From NCBI GenBank assembly GCA_017577575.1, contig PKRG01000006.1, positions 1 to 64,000 of the forward strand: DNA of 64,000 bases, in the 5' to 3' direction. A program made the position numbers and the translations under genes. This document shows positions 37,260 through 45,580 of this stretch, one piece after another; the stretch's first letter is position 1; the number at the start of each line of letters is the position of its first letter. Under the pieces are notes generated by a model. The model saw only the letters and a program-made list of their open reading frames with translations. It was not told the DNA's origin and did not search any database. Source of the DNA: Acidimicrobiia bacterium (GTDB lineage: Bacteria > Actinomycetota > Acidimicrobiia > Spongiisociales > ZC4RG35).

Positions 37260-38972
37260 TTGGCGGATGGGGCCAATACCATCTCGGCCCGAGTGAGCAA
37301 ACAGAGCCGTCGCTGGAAGCTGGGCGTATCGATCGCCGGGGGAATCGTCGTCCTCTTCGCGGCGGCCCTGGTCGCCGCCTACCTCATCGACACCGGCGAC
37401 GACGACCCCACCTTGCGCGGGCTGATCCTCGCCGGTCACCAGGCCGGGCACCTGACCGCAGACGAGCTGGCGCGGGTGATCTCGCGGGTCGACGCGGAAG
37501 TCGCCGACATCCCGGTCCGCATCGACCTGCCCGACCGGACGGAGACGTTCGCCGCCGCCGAACTGGGCATCACGGTGGACCGCCCGGCCACCACCGAGGC
37601 GGCGTTGCGGGCCGGCAAGGAAGGGAACGCGTGGGACCGCTTCGTCGCCTGGCTGGCGTCGTTCACCTCGGTCCGCCGGGTCGAACCGGTGCTCACCTAC
37701 GACCGGGAGCGGGCGCGACAGGCGATCGCCTCTCTCGACGACCTCGTGGTCGAGGAGCCCCAACAGCCGCGGCTCGTGCTCGGCGAGAACGCCACCCTCG
37801 AGATGGAGCCGGGCATCGACGGCGTCGAGGTGGACGTCGATGCGGTGGTCGACCGTCTGGGCCACCAGGTGGCGGCGAGCGGGCCGTTCGACGTCGACGC
37901 GCCTCTCCGCCCCCTCACCCCGACGCTCTCCGACGAGGCGGTGGCCCAGGTGGCCGAGGAGCTGAACCGGCTGACCGCGGAGGGAATCGAGGTCCGCGTC
38001 GCCGACGAGGTGCGACGGCTGGACGCCCGCGGGCTGCGGATGCGCCTCGACCTCGACGACTCCGAGGGACTGCCCGAGCCGGCCTTCGATCTCGAGTCGC
38101 TCCAGGCCTACATCGAGTCGACCTTCGAGGGTGTGCAACTGGGCGGCCGGGACCCCGTCTTCGACGTGGTCGACGGGGAGCCGGTGCTGGTCGAAGAGGG
38201 GAGCCCGCCGCTCGACTGCTGCCGGGAGGACGCCGCCGAGGTCGTCGCCCGCGCCGTCCTCGAGGGGAGGCCCGGCCCGGTGGTGGTCGAGGCGAAGCCC
38301 ATCGACGACCCCCAGCTCGTGGCGTGGGCGAAAGGCGAGGGGGTGGTCGAGAAGGTGGCAGAGTTCACCACCAACCACGCCTGCTGCGAGGCGCGGGTCC
38401 AGAACATCCATCGGTTCGCCGACCTGGTCCGCGGCGTGTATCTGCTGCCGGGCGAGTCTCTCTCCCTCAACGAGCACGTCGGCGAGCGGACCCGGGAGAA
38501 GGGCTTCGTGCCGGCCGGGACGATCATCCGGGGGCATCTGGTGCCGACCGTGGGCGGCGGGGTGTCGCAGTTCGCCACCACCCTGTTCAACGCCGCCTTC
38601 TTCGCCGGCTTCGACTTCGTCACCTACCAGAGCCACTCTCTGTACATCAGCCGCTACCCGTACGGACGGGAGGCGACGATCTCGTGGCCGGCGCCCGACC
38701 TGGAGATCCAGAACACGACGGACTACCCGGCCCTGATCTGGACTTCTTACACGGACACGTCGATCACGGTCGAGATCTACTCGACCAAGCACATCGAGGT
38801 GGAGCAGACCCGCCAGGTGGAGAGCTCGGTGCGGGCGTGCACGCGGGTCGACACCTACCGGGTGAGGAGGTACCCCGACGGCAGGGAGGTGGAGGACTCG
38901 GTGTTCGCCGTCTACCGCCCCTCGGAGGGATTCGACTGCAACGGGAACCCGACGGACCGTCCGGATCTGTGA
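37260..38972 (+). CDS. VanW family protein with peptidoglycan-binding-like repeats
   Basis: 570 residues. One N-terminal membrane anchor (about residues 22-42), so most of the protein is outside the cell. Residues about 55-320 contain two YoaR/PG_binding_4-like repeats (TETFAAAELGITVDRPAT; RRLDARGLRMRLDLDDSE). Residues about 375-520 are the VanW domain (HACCEARVQNI, LPGESLSLNEHVGERT, GGGVSQFATTLFNAAFFAG). The start is TTG at 37260 after GGAAGGAC. VanW proteins occur near vancomycin-resistance genes in some bacteria but are widespread cell-envelope proteins; no van gene is here. It converges on the CoA-binding protein gene. Confidence 0.92.
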   Translation: MADGANTISARVSKQSRRWKLGVSIAGGIVVLFAAALVAAYLIDTGDDDPTLRGLILAGHQAGHLTADELARVISRVDAEVADIPVRIDLPDRTETFAAAELGITVDRPATTEAALRAGKEGNAWDRFVAWLASFTSVRRVEPVLTYDRERARQAIASLDDLVVEEPQQPRLVLGENATLEMEPGIDGVEVDVDAVVDRLGHQVAASGPFDVDAPLRPLTPTLSDEAVAQVAEELNRLTAEGIEVRVADEVRRLDARGLRMRLDLDDSEGLPEPAFDLESLQAYIESTFEGVQLGGRDPVFDVVDGEPVLVEEGSPPLDCCREDAAEVVARAVLEGRPGPVVVEAKPIDDPQLVAWAKGEGVVEKVAEFTTNHACCEARVQNIHRFADLVRGVYLLPGESLSLNEHVGERTREKGFVPAGTIIRGHLVPTVGGGVSQFATTLFNAAFFAGFDFVTYQSHSLYISRYPYGREATISWPAPDLEIQNTTDYPALIWTSYTDTSITVEIYSTKHIEVEQTRQVESSVRACTRVDTYRVRRYPDGREVEDSVFAVYRPSEGFDCNGNPTDRPDL

Positions 38973-38993
38973 CGATCCCTCGCTTCGCTCGGG

Positions 38994-39476
38994 TCAGATC
39001 TCGCGGCGGCGCCTGGAAGAGATCACGCCCGTGTTGAAACCGGCCAGGTGGAGCCCCCCGGCGAAGCGGGCGTGCTCGATCTTGAGGCAACGGTCCTGGA
39101 CCACCTCCAGGCCGGCTTCGATCGCCCTCCTCGCCGCCTCGTCGTTGCGCAGCCCCAGCTGGAACCACACCACCTTCGCCCCGACGGCGATCGCCTCCTC
39201 CACCACCTGCGGCAGGTCCTCGGCCTTCCGGAAGCAATCGACGATGTCGGGCACCTCCGGCAGGTCGGCGAGGCTCGGGTAGCAGCGCATCCCCAGCACC
39301 TCGTCGTAGTTGGGGTTGACCGGGTACATCCGCAGCCCGGTCCGCATCAGATAGGTGGCCACGAAGTTCGAGGAGCGCAGCGGGTTGGCGGACACCCCGA
39401 CGAGGGCCACCGACCCCGCCTCCCGGAGGATGCGGAGCCGATCGCGGGCCGAAGCCTCGTAGACCTCGGCCGTCAT
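38994..39476 (-). CDS. CoA-binding domain protein (YccU-like)
   Basis: 160 residues, a single Rossmann-type CoA-binding domain like YccU. Signature stretches are VALVGVSANPLRSSNFVATYLM near the N-terminus, YPVNPNYDEVLGMRCYPSLADLP, and a late VVQDRCLKIEHARF. The function is unknown in general; it binds CoA but is not a ligase. The ATG at 39476 overlaps the stop of metY by 4 bases, so the two are translated together, a pairing that may link it to sulfur amino acid metabolism. Confidence 0.92.
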   Translation of the reverse strand: MTAEVYEASARDRLRILREAGSVALVGVSANPLRSSNFVATYLMRTGLRMYPVNPNYDEVLGMRCYPSLADLPEVPDIVDCFRKAEDLPQVVEEAIAVGAKVVWFQLGLRNDEAARRAIEAGLEVVQDRCLKIEHARFAGGLHLAGFNTGVISSRRRREI

Positions 39477-40753
39477 GTTCCTCCTCCCAGGGCCCGGTCG
39501 AGGTCGGCGACGATGTCTTCGGGATCCTCGAGGCCCACCGAGATCCTGATCATGTCGTCGGTGACGCCGGCTGCCTCCCGCTCTTCGGGCGGCACCTGCT
39601 GGTGGGTCGTGGAGGCCGGGTGGATCACCAGTGTCTTGGCGTCGCCGACGTTGGCCAGGTGGCTGGCCAGCTGCACGTTCTGGATGAACTCGACACCGGC
39701 CTCGTAACCGCCGGCGACACCGAAGGTGAACACCGCCCCGGGGCCGGCCGGCGTGTACTTCTCCGCCAGATGCCGGGTGGGGCTGTCCTCGAAGATCGGG
39801 TAGCTCACCCACGAGACGGCCGGATGCTCGCGGAGGAACCGGGCCACGACGGCGGCGTTGTCCACGTGACGCTGCATCCGCAGCGGCAGTGTCTCCAGGC
39901 CGAGGAGCAGCAGGAAGCTGTTGAACGGCGACAGTGCCGGGCCGAGGTCGCGCAGGAGCTCGGTGCGGGCTTTCATCAGGTACCCGAACTCCCGGAAGTT
40001 CTCCCAGAACCGCAGGCCGTGGTAGGCCGGCGAAGGCTCGGTCATGGTGGGGAACTTGCCGTTGTCCCACGGGAAGCGGCCGCTCTCGACTATCACCCCG
40101 GCGATCACCACCCCGTGGCCGCCGATGAACTTGGTGGCGGAGTGGACGACGATGTCGGCTCCGTGCTCGATGGGCCGGCACAGATACGGGGTGGCGAACG
40201 TGTTGTCGATCACGAGGGGGATGCCGTGGGAGTGGGCCACCTCGGCGAACCCTTCGATGTCGAGCACGTCAGCCCGCGGGTTGCCGATCGTCTCGCCGTA
40301 GACGAGCTTCGTTCGGTCGGTGATGGCGGCGTCGACCGCATCGAGGTCGGAGGGGTCGACGAAGGTGGTCTCGATCCCCATCTTGCGGAACGTGACGTCG
40401 AACTGGGTGAAGGTGCCGCCGTAGAGGTTGTTGGCGGCGACGATGTGGTCGCCGGCGTTGCACAGGGTCAGCACGGCGATCGCCTGGGCGGCTTGGCCGG
40501 AGGCGGTGGCCACGGCTCCCAGCCCGCCCTCGAGAGAGGCCATGCGCTCCTCGAACGCCGCCGTGGTCGGGTTGCCGATCCGGGTGTAGATGTTCCCGAA
40601 GGTCTGGAGGGCGAACAGGTCGGCCGCCTCGGCGGCGTCCTCGAAGACGAAGCTCGTCGTGGCATAGATGGGCATCGCCCGGGCACCCGTCTCGGGGTCG
40701 GGGCGCTGGCCGGCGTGGATGGCTCGGGTGGCGAAGCCGTATTCGCTCTCCAT
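39473..40753 (-). CDS. metY: O-acetylhomocysteine sulfhydrylase (PLP, Cys/Met metabolism)
   Basis: 426 residues. It makes homocysteine from O-acetylhomocysteine and sulfide. Typical MetY length and motifs: FATRAIHAGQRPDPETGARA, ASGQAAQAIAVLTL, LVYGETIGNPRADV, the PLP-Asp area LVIDNTFATPYLCRP, Lys in VHSATKFIGGHG, and the MetY-type VIHPASTTHQQ near the C-terminus. The start ATG at 40753 is certain from the conserved beginning. It supplies homocysteine, the acceptor of the methyltransferase at 11415-12416, but lies 28 kb from it. Coupled to the CoA-binding gene downstream. Confidence 0.95.
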   Translation of the reverse strand: MESEYGFATRAIHAGQRPDPETGARAMPIYATTSFVFEDAAEAADLFALQTFGNIYTRIGNPTTAAFEERMASLEGGLGAVATASGQAAQAIAVLTLCNAGDHIVAANNLYGGTFTQFDVTFRKMGIETTFVDPSDLDAVDAAITDRTKLVYGETIGNPRADVLDIEGFAEVAHSHGIPLVIDNTFATPYLCRPIEHGADIVVHSATKFIGGHGVVIAGVIVESGRFPWDNGKFPTMTEPSPAYHGLRFWENFREFGYLMKARTELLRDLGPALSPFNSFLLLLGLETLPLRMQRHVDNAAVVARFLREHPAVSWVSYPIFEDSPTRHLAEKYTPAGPGAVFTFGVAGGYEAGVEFIQNVQLASHLANVGDAKTLVIHPASTTHQQVPPEEREAAGVTDDMIRISVGLEDPEDIVADLDRALGGGT

Positions 40754-40803
40754 CGGCCACAGCGTAACGGCGGCGCTCCGGGCCGAATCCCGTGGCGGCG
40801 GTC

Positions 40804-41292
40804 TCAGTCGAGCCGCCGGACCCGCCAGACGACGTCCAGGGCGGGGTCGCCGGTGGGGCTCGGCTCCCTCCTCGCCACGTGGTACCCCTCGCGCTCGTAG
40901 AACGCCGCCGCCCGGACGTTTCCCGCGAAGTGCTCGATGTAGAGCCGGTCCGTCCCGGGGGGCAGTTGGGCGATGAGGGCGTCGAGCATCCTCGGGCCGA
41001 TCCCCCGGCCCCGGTGGCGGGGGTGGACATACAGCTTGTAGACGACGTGGTCGTCGCCGTGACGGCCCCGCTGGGCCACCCCCAGGATCTCGCCTTCGCC
41101 CTCGGCCACGACGACCAGCCCTGCGTCGACTGCGGCCGCGATCGTCTCGGCGTTCCACCAGTCGCGCACCTGCGCCGCCGCCGCCTCCGGCCCGATGATC
41201 GGGGTGTAGTGGTCCTCGATGTAGCGCTCGCCGAACCGGCAGATCGCCGCCACGTCGACCGGAACGGCGTTGCGCACCACCGCGTCGGTCAC
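40804..41292 (-). CDS. GNAT family N-acetyltransferase
   Basis: 162 residues, a single GNAT domain. The acetyl-CoA motif A region is LYVHPRHRGRGIGPRMLDAL at about residues 90-108, followed by LYIEHFAGNVRAAAFYEREGY, the usual C-terminal strand-helix. The substrate is unknown. It starts 50 bases upstream of metY on the same strand. Confidence 0.92.
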   Translation of the reverse strand: MTDAVVRNAVPVDVAAICRFGERYIEDHYTPIIGPEAAAAQVRDWWNAETIAAAVDAGLVVVAEGEGEILGVAQRGRHGDDHVVYKLYVHPRHRGRGIGPRMLDALIAQLPPGTDRLYIEHFAGNVRAAAFYEREGYHVARREPSPTGDPALDVVWRVRRLD

Positions 41293-41333
41293 GCTCCCAC
41301 CCTAGGTCCGGTCGGCGGCCTATTCAGCCGGTC

Positions 41334-42545
41334 TCAGGCGAGCTCGTCGAGGGCGCCCAGCAGCCGGTCGACCTCCTCGCCGGTGGTCGTGTGCACGAAG
41401 CCGATGCGCACGGCTCCGCCCTGGTCCAACAGGCCGAGCTGGGCCATCGGCTCGATGGCGTAGTAGTGGCCCTCCCACACGTACAGGCCCCGGGAAGCGA
41501 GGTGGGCAGCCACCTCGGCCGGCGTCCGTCCCGCACATGTGATGGCGAAGGTGGGGGTGCGCCCCTCGACGCCGGGGATCCCGTGCAGGGTGATGTGATC
41601 GCCGAGGCCGTCGAGGAAGCGCCGGCTGAGAGCGTTCACGTGCCGCTCGATGGCGGCGTGGGCGTCGAGGATCCGGGCCCGGCGGTCTTCGCCCTCCCCC
41701 AGCGAAGCCAGGTAGTCCACGGCCGCCGCCACCCCGGCGAGCGACTCGAAGCTCTGCGTCCCGGTCTCCCACTTCTCGGCGCCGGTGTCGGGAGCGGGAC
41801 GAACCTTGTACGCCTCCAGCTCCTCGAGGAGCTCGGCTCGCCCGTAGAGGGCCCCGGTGTGGGGACCGTGGAACTTGTAGGCGGAGGCGACGAGGAAGTC
41901 GGCGCCGATGGCCCGGACGTCGATCGGGCCGTGGGGCGCATAGTGGACGGCGTCGACGTAGACGAGGGCGCCGGCCGCATGGGCGACCTCGACGATCCCG
42001 GCGACGTCGGGGATCGTCCCCAAGGCGTTGGAGGCGTGGGTGACGGCCACGAGGCGGGTGCGGTCGGTGAGGACGCGCTCGACCGACTCGACCTCGAGAC
42101 GGTAGGTGTCGCTGTCGAAGCGGGCCATGTCGACGGCCACACCCCGGTCGGCTGCGGCCAGCCTCCAGGGGGTGACGTTGGCGTCGTGGTCGAGGCTGGT
42201 GACCACGATGCGGTCCCCGGGCCGCCACGTCCGTGCCAGCGCCCGGCTGACGGAGAACGTGAGCGACGTCATGTTCTGGCCGAAGACGATCTCTTCGGGA
42301 GAGGCGGCGCCGAACATGTCGGCGATCGCCCGCCGGGCGGATTCGGTGATCTCGTGGGCGAAGCGGGAGGAGGCGAAGTCTCCGCCGAGGTTGGAGACGC
42401 CTTCTTCCAGGACGCGGGTCATCGCCTCGATCACCGCGGCCGGCACCTGGGTGCCGCCGGGGCCGTCGAAGTAGGCGACCGGCCGCCCGTCCTGGGTCCG
42501 GGCGAGGGCGGGGAACTGTTTGCGAGCGGCTTGGACGTCGAACAT
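41334..42545 (-). CDS. Cysteine desulfurase-like class V aminotransferase
   Basis: 403 residues of PLP class V. The start VAYFDGPGGTQVPAAVIEAM, the conserved GQNMTSLTFSVSRAL, the PLP-binding VDAVHYAPHGPIDV and Lys in ASAYKFHGPHTGALYG place it in the cysteine-desulfurase-like family that lacks the usual mobile catalytic Cys loop. Substrate unknown; not a housekeeping IscS. The start at 42545 is chosen from the family N-terminus. No Fe-S assembly genes are adjacent. Confidence 0.9.
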   Translation of the reverse strand: MFDVQAARKQFPALARTQDGRPVAYFDGPGGTQVPAAVIEAMTRVLEEGVSNLGGDFASSRFAHEITESARRAIADMFGAASPEEIVFGQNMTSLTFSVSRALARTWRPGDRIVVTSLDHDANVTPWRLAAADRGVAVDMARFDSDTYRLEVESVERVLTDRTRLVAVTHASNALGTIPDVAGIVEVAHAAGALVYVDAVHYAPHGPIDVRAIGADFLVASAYKFHGPHTGALYGRAELLEELEAYKVRPAPDTGAEKWETGTQSFESLAGVAAAVDYLASLGEGEDRRARILDAHAAIERHVNALSRRFLDGLGDHITLHGIPGVEGRTPTFAITCAGRTPAEVAAHLASRGLYVWEGHYYAIEPMAQLGLLDQGGAVRIGFVHTTTGEEVDRLLGALDELA

Positions 42546-42568
42546 CGCCCGCACCGTACCCCGCCCGG

Positions 42569-43135
42569 TCAGCGGGGGATACGCGTCCGCTTGAACTCGT
42601 TGAGGTCGGTGTAGCCGACCAGCTCGAGCACGCGGTCGACGTCTGCCGGCTCGCCCCGGCTCATCAGGCGCACGAACACCGCCTCGTCCCCGACGATGAA
42701 CGTGGGCACCCCGAACACCTCCCAGCGCTCGACGGCCTGCTGGTGCTCCGTGCGCAGCAGCTCGGCGGGCTCCCCGGAGGCCACCGCCTTGGCGATGGCG
42801 TCGACGTCGCCTCCCGCCTCCTCCACGGCGGCGACCAGCACGTCCTCGTCGCGGATGTCGAGGCCCTTGTCGTGGCGGGCGGCGAAGAGCGCCCGGTGGA
42901 CGGCGTAGAAGTTGTCCGGATCGACCTCCCGGGCGGCTATGCCCCAGTGGAGGGCGAGGACCCCGGACGCGGACCGATCGTCGAAGGCATCTGCCTCGCC
43001 CCTGTGCACCTGGGTCAGCGAGAAGGGACGGAAATTCACTTTCCATTCCCTTCCAGCCGCGAGACCATTGAGCACGGCTTCGTTGGCATTGCGGGCGAAG
43101 GGGCAGAGGTAGTCGAAGGTGATCTGGAACTCCAT
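42569..43135 (-). CDS. DsbA-family (FrnE-like) thioredoxin-fold protein with CPFA active site
   Basis: 188 residues with a DSBA-like thioredoxin fold. The start MEFQITFDYLCPFARNANEA puts CPFA where a CPxC redox pair is expected, so the second cysteine is lost. The cis-Pro region VFGVPTFIVGDEAVF is intact. Proteins of this type are often cytoplasmic isomerases or glutathione-linked enzymes; there is no signal peptide here. Same strand and 23 bases upstream of the class V aminotransferase. Confidence 0.9.
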   Translation of the reverse strand: MEFQITFDYLCPFARNANEAVLNGLAAGREWKVNFRPFSLTQVHRGEADAFDDRSASGVLALHWGIAAREVDPDNFYAVHRALFAARHDKGLDIRDEDVLVAAVEEAGGDVDAIAKAVASGEPAELLRTEHQQAVERWEVFGVPTFIVGDEAVFVRLMSRGEPADVDRVLELVGYTDLNEFKRTRIPR

Positions 43136-43228
43136 CGATCCCCAAGGTAAGCCCGGCCGCCGGCAACCCCAAAGGGGAACCGGATCCGGGGCCCGGGCGT
43201 TGAGAAGTGTTCGACCAGGAAGGTTTCG

Positions 43229-43501
43229 ATGACCCCCGAAGCCCAGGACATCTACATCGACAACTGGAGGGAGGCGGCCGCCTGCCTCGACACCACGGGC
43301 GTGGACTTCTTCCCCGAGCCCTCGGATCTCGCCGCCATCTCGAGGGCGAAAGCGGTGTGCGCCGGTTGCCCGGTGGCAGACGACTGCCTCACCTGGGCGA
43401 TCGAGACGAACCAGGACGACGGCGTCTGGGGCGGCCACACCCCGGCAGAGCGACGCGCCATCCGCCGCCGGTGGCTGGAGGAGATACGGCGGGCGTCCTA
43501 G
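43229..43501 (+). CDS. WhiB-family iron-sulfur transcriptional regulator
   Basis: 90 residues. Four cluster-binding cysteines at 19, 44, 47 and 53 (C-x24-C-x2-C-x5-C), followed by the GVWGG turn (65-69) and a basic C-terminal helix (RRAIRRRWLEEIRR) for DNA binding. Wbl proteins occur only in Actinobacteria and their phages, which fixes the phylum. They hold a 4Fe-4S cluster and bind the principal sigma factor. The exact Wbl class is uncertain. Divergent from the DsbA-like gene and convergent with the acyl-CoA dehydrogenase. Confidence 0.96.
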   Translation: MTPEAQDIYIDNWREAAACLDTTGVDFFPEPSDLAAISRAKAVCAGCPVADDCLTWAIETNQDDGVWGGHTPAERRAIRRRWLEEIRRAS

Positions 43502-43519
43502 AGGCCCGGCCGCGCCGGG

Positions 43520-44743
43520 TCAGGGCTCCCAGCTGAACTCGGCACCGGGCTCGTGGCGTGACAGCTCCGCTCTGGCCACCGACCGCAGGTGGACCTCGTC
43601 GGGCCCGTCGGCGATCTGGAGCCAGCGCGCCATGGCGTAGAACGACGCCAGCGGCCAGTCCTCGGTGAACCCGGCGGCTCCGAATAGCTGGATGGCCCGG
43701 TCCGCCACGTACTTCAGCGTCGCCGGCGCCACCACCTTGATGGCGGCGATCTCGGTGCGGGCGGCCTTGGTGCCGACGTTGTCGATCATCCAGGCGGTCT
43801 TCAACACCAGGAGCCGCGCCTGTTCGATCCGCAGGCGGGCCTGGGCGATCCACTCCCGCACCACCCCTTGTTCGGCCAGGGGCTTTCCGAAGGTCACCCG
43901 GGTCTGGGCGCGGGCGCACATCAGCTCCAGGGCCCGCTCCGCGGCGCCGATGGCTCGCATGCAGTGGTGGATCCGCCCCGGCCCGAGCCGGGCCTGGGCG
44001 ATGGCGAAGCCCTCTCCCTCTTCGCCGAGCAGGTTGGAGGCGGGAACGCGGACGTCGTCGAAGCGGATCTGGGGGTGCCCTCCCCGATCCTGGTAGCCGA
44101 ACACGGTGGGGGTGCGCTCGACCACCACGCCCGGGGTGTCGAGCGGGACGATCACCATCGACTGCTGGTGGTGGCGGTCGGCCTCGGGGGACGTCACCCC
44201 CATCACGATGGCCACCTTGCAGCGAGGGGAGGCGGCACCGGAGCTGAACCACTTCCGGCCCCGGATCACGTACTCGTCGCCGTCGCGTTCGATGCGGGTG
44301 GAGATGTTGGTGGCATCGGAGCTGGCCACAGCCGGCTCGGTCATGCAGAAGCAGGAGCGGATCTCCCCGTCGAGCAAAGGAGCCAGCCATCGCTCCTTCT
44401 GCTCCTCGGTCCCGAACATGTGGAGGATCTCCATGTTCCCGGTGTCCGGCGCCGAGCAATTGATCGCCTCGGGGGCTATCTCGGGGCTGCGGCCGGTGAT
44501 CTCGGCGAGCGGGGCGTACTCGAGCACGCTGAGGCCGGACACGTCAGGGAGGAAGAGGTTCCACAGGCCCCGGCTCCTGGCCTCCCCCTTCAGGTCCTCG
44601 ATGATCTGCGGGTGGTGATGGGGGTCGCCAGCCTCGGCCATCTGCCGCCGGTAGACCGGCTCGGCCGGGTACACGAGCTCCTCCATGAACTCGGTGAGGC
44701 GGCGCCGGTAGTCCTGGACCTTCTCAGAGAACGCGAAATCCAT
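43520..44743 (-). CDS. Acyl-CoA dehydrogenase family protein (ACAD10/11-like)
   Basis: 407 residues. It oxidises acyl-CoA at the alpha-beta bond and passes electrons to ETF. Seen: CFCMTEPAVASSDATNIST (FAD/substrate loop), RGRKWFSSGAASPRCK, RVPASNLLGEEGEGFAIAQARLGPGR, and near the C-terminus QLFGAAGFTEDWPLASFYAMARWLQIADGPDEVH, where DGPDEVH is typical of the ACAD10/11 branch. The start at 44743 is the first ATG of the family N-terminus. Stands alone. Confidence 0.94.
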   Translation of the reverse strand: MDFAFSEKVQDYRRRLTEFMEELVYPAEPVYRRQMAEAGDPHHHPQIIEDLKGEARSRGLWNLFLPDVSGLSVLEYAPLAEITGRSPEIAPEAINCSAPDTGNMEILHMFGTEEQKERWLAPLLDGEIRSCFCMTEPAVASSDATNISTRIERDGDEYVIRGRKWFSSGAASPRCKVAIVMGVTSPEADRHHQQSMVIVPLDTPGVVVERTPTVFGYQDRGGHPQIRFDDVRVPASNLLGEEGEGFAIAQARLGPGRIHHCMRAIGAAERALELMCARAQTRVTFGKPLAEQGVVREWIAQARLRIEQARLLVLKTAWMIDNVGTKAARTEIAAIKVVAPATLKYVADRAIQLFGAAGFTEDWPLASFYAMARWLQIADGPDEVHLRSVARAELSRHEPGAEFSWEP

Positions 44744-44772
44744 CCGAACCTTCCTCCGGGCGAGACCGCAGG

Positions 44773-45516
44773 TCAATCTAGATGGTCGGGGGCCTCGGCA
44801 GCCTCGGGTTCCCCTGGTTCTCTCACCCCGGTCTCGGCCGGCTCCTCGGGAAGGTCGTCGTAGGAGAACTCGAGTGGGATGCCCCGCTGGGGGGGCGGGA
44901 ACAGCCGGGTCACCTCCGACCACGTCATGAACCCGGCGAGCAACGCGGCGAAGATCAGGTCGAAATAGACGGCGGCGGCCAGCGCGGCCAGCCCGGTGAG
45001 GACGAAGACCGCGGTCGCCACCCGGTCGCCCCGCTTGGGCGCCACGATGTCCAAGAACGCCAACAGCACATGCCCGCCGTCGAGCGGTCGGATCGGCAGC
45101 CAGTTGAGGACTCCCCAGCCGACGTTCACCCACACGAACATCCTCAAGACCGCCTCGGCCATCGGGCTCCAGGGGCCGGTGACGTAGAAGACCCCCAGGG
45201 CGAGGAGGCCGATCACGATGCCCACGCCCGACCCGGCGGCAGCCACCAGGGCCCGCCTGCCCGGAGTCATCGCCTCCCCGCTGACGCTCCATCGCGTGTA
45301 GCCGCCGAACGTCGTGAGGGTGATGGAGACGTCGGCGCCGTAGCGGCGGGCGATGAGGGCATGACCCAGCTCGTGGAGGAGCACCGAGGTGAACACGATC
45401 ACCACCCACGCCACCAACAGGGCGCGGTTGGGGACTCCCAGCCCCAGGAGCAGGGCGACCAGCCAGAAGGACGGGCGGACGCTGACGGGCACCCCGGCGA
45501 GACCGAATCGGATCAC
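44773..45516 (-). CDS. M50-family site-2-protease-type membrane metalloprotease
   Basis: 247 residues with about five membrane segments. The zinc motif HELGH is at about 48-52 within a membrane helix, and the third ligand lies in NWLPIRPLDGGHVLLAF. There is no PDZ domain; it is a compact Rip3/SpoIVFB-like form without CBS domains. The C-terminal 40 residues are acidic and probably disordered. The GTG start at 45516 follows the family start (VIRFGLAGVPVSV). Its target is unknown; such proteases release membrane-bound regulators. Confidence 0.92.
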   Translation of the reverse strand: MIRFGLAGVPVSVRPSFWLVALLLGLGVPNRALLVAWVVIVFTSVLLHELGHALIARRYGADVSITLTTFGGYTRWSVSGEAMTPGRRALVAAAGSGVGIVIGLLALGVFYVTGPWSPMAEAVLRMFVWVNVGWGVLNWLPIRPLDGGHVLLAFLDIVAPKRGDRVATAVFVLTGLAALAAAVYFDLIFAALLAGFMTWSEVTRLFPPPQRGIPLEFSYDDLPEEPAETGVREPGEPEAAEAPDHLD

Positions 45517-45580
45517 TGGCTCATCATGGTCGCGTCGGGCGTCAATCTCGGTGTGATTCCCCCTCGGATAGCATCGGCGG

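Noticed and set aside
37260..38972. Vancomycin resistance from the VanW name
   Set aside because: No vanHAX, vanRS or vanY genes are present; VanW domains are common in unrelated envelope proteins.
38973..38993. Terminator between the convergent VanW and CoA-binding genes
   Set aside because: The sequence around CCCTCGCTTCGCTCGGG looks symmetric, but the arms do not pair beyond three bases.
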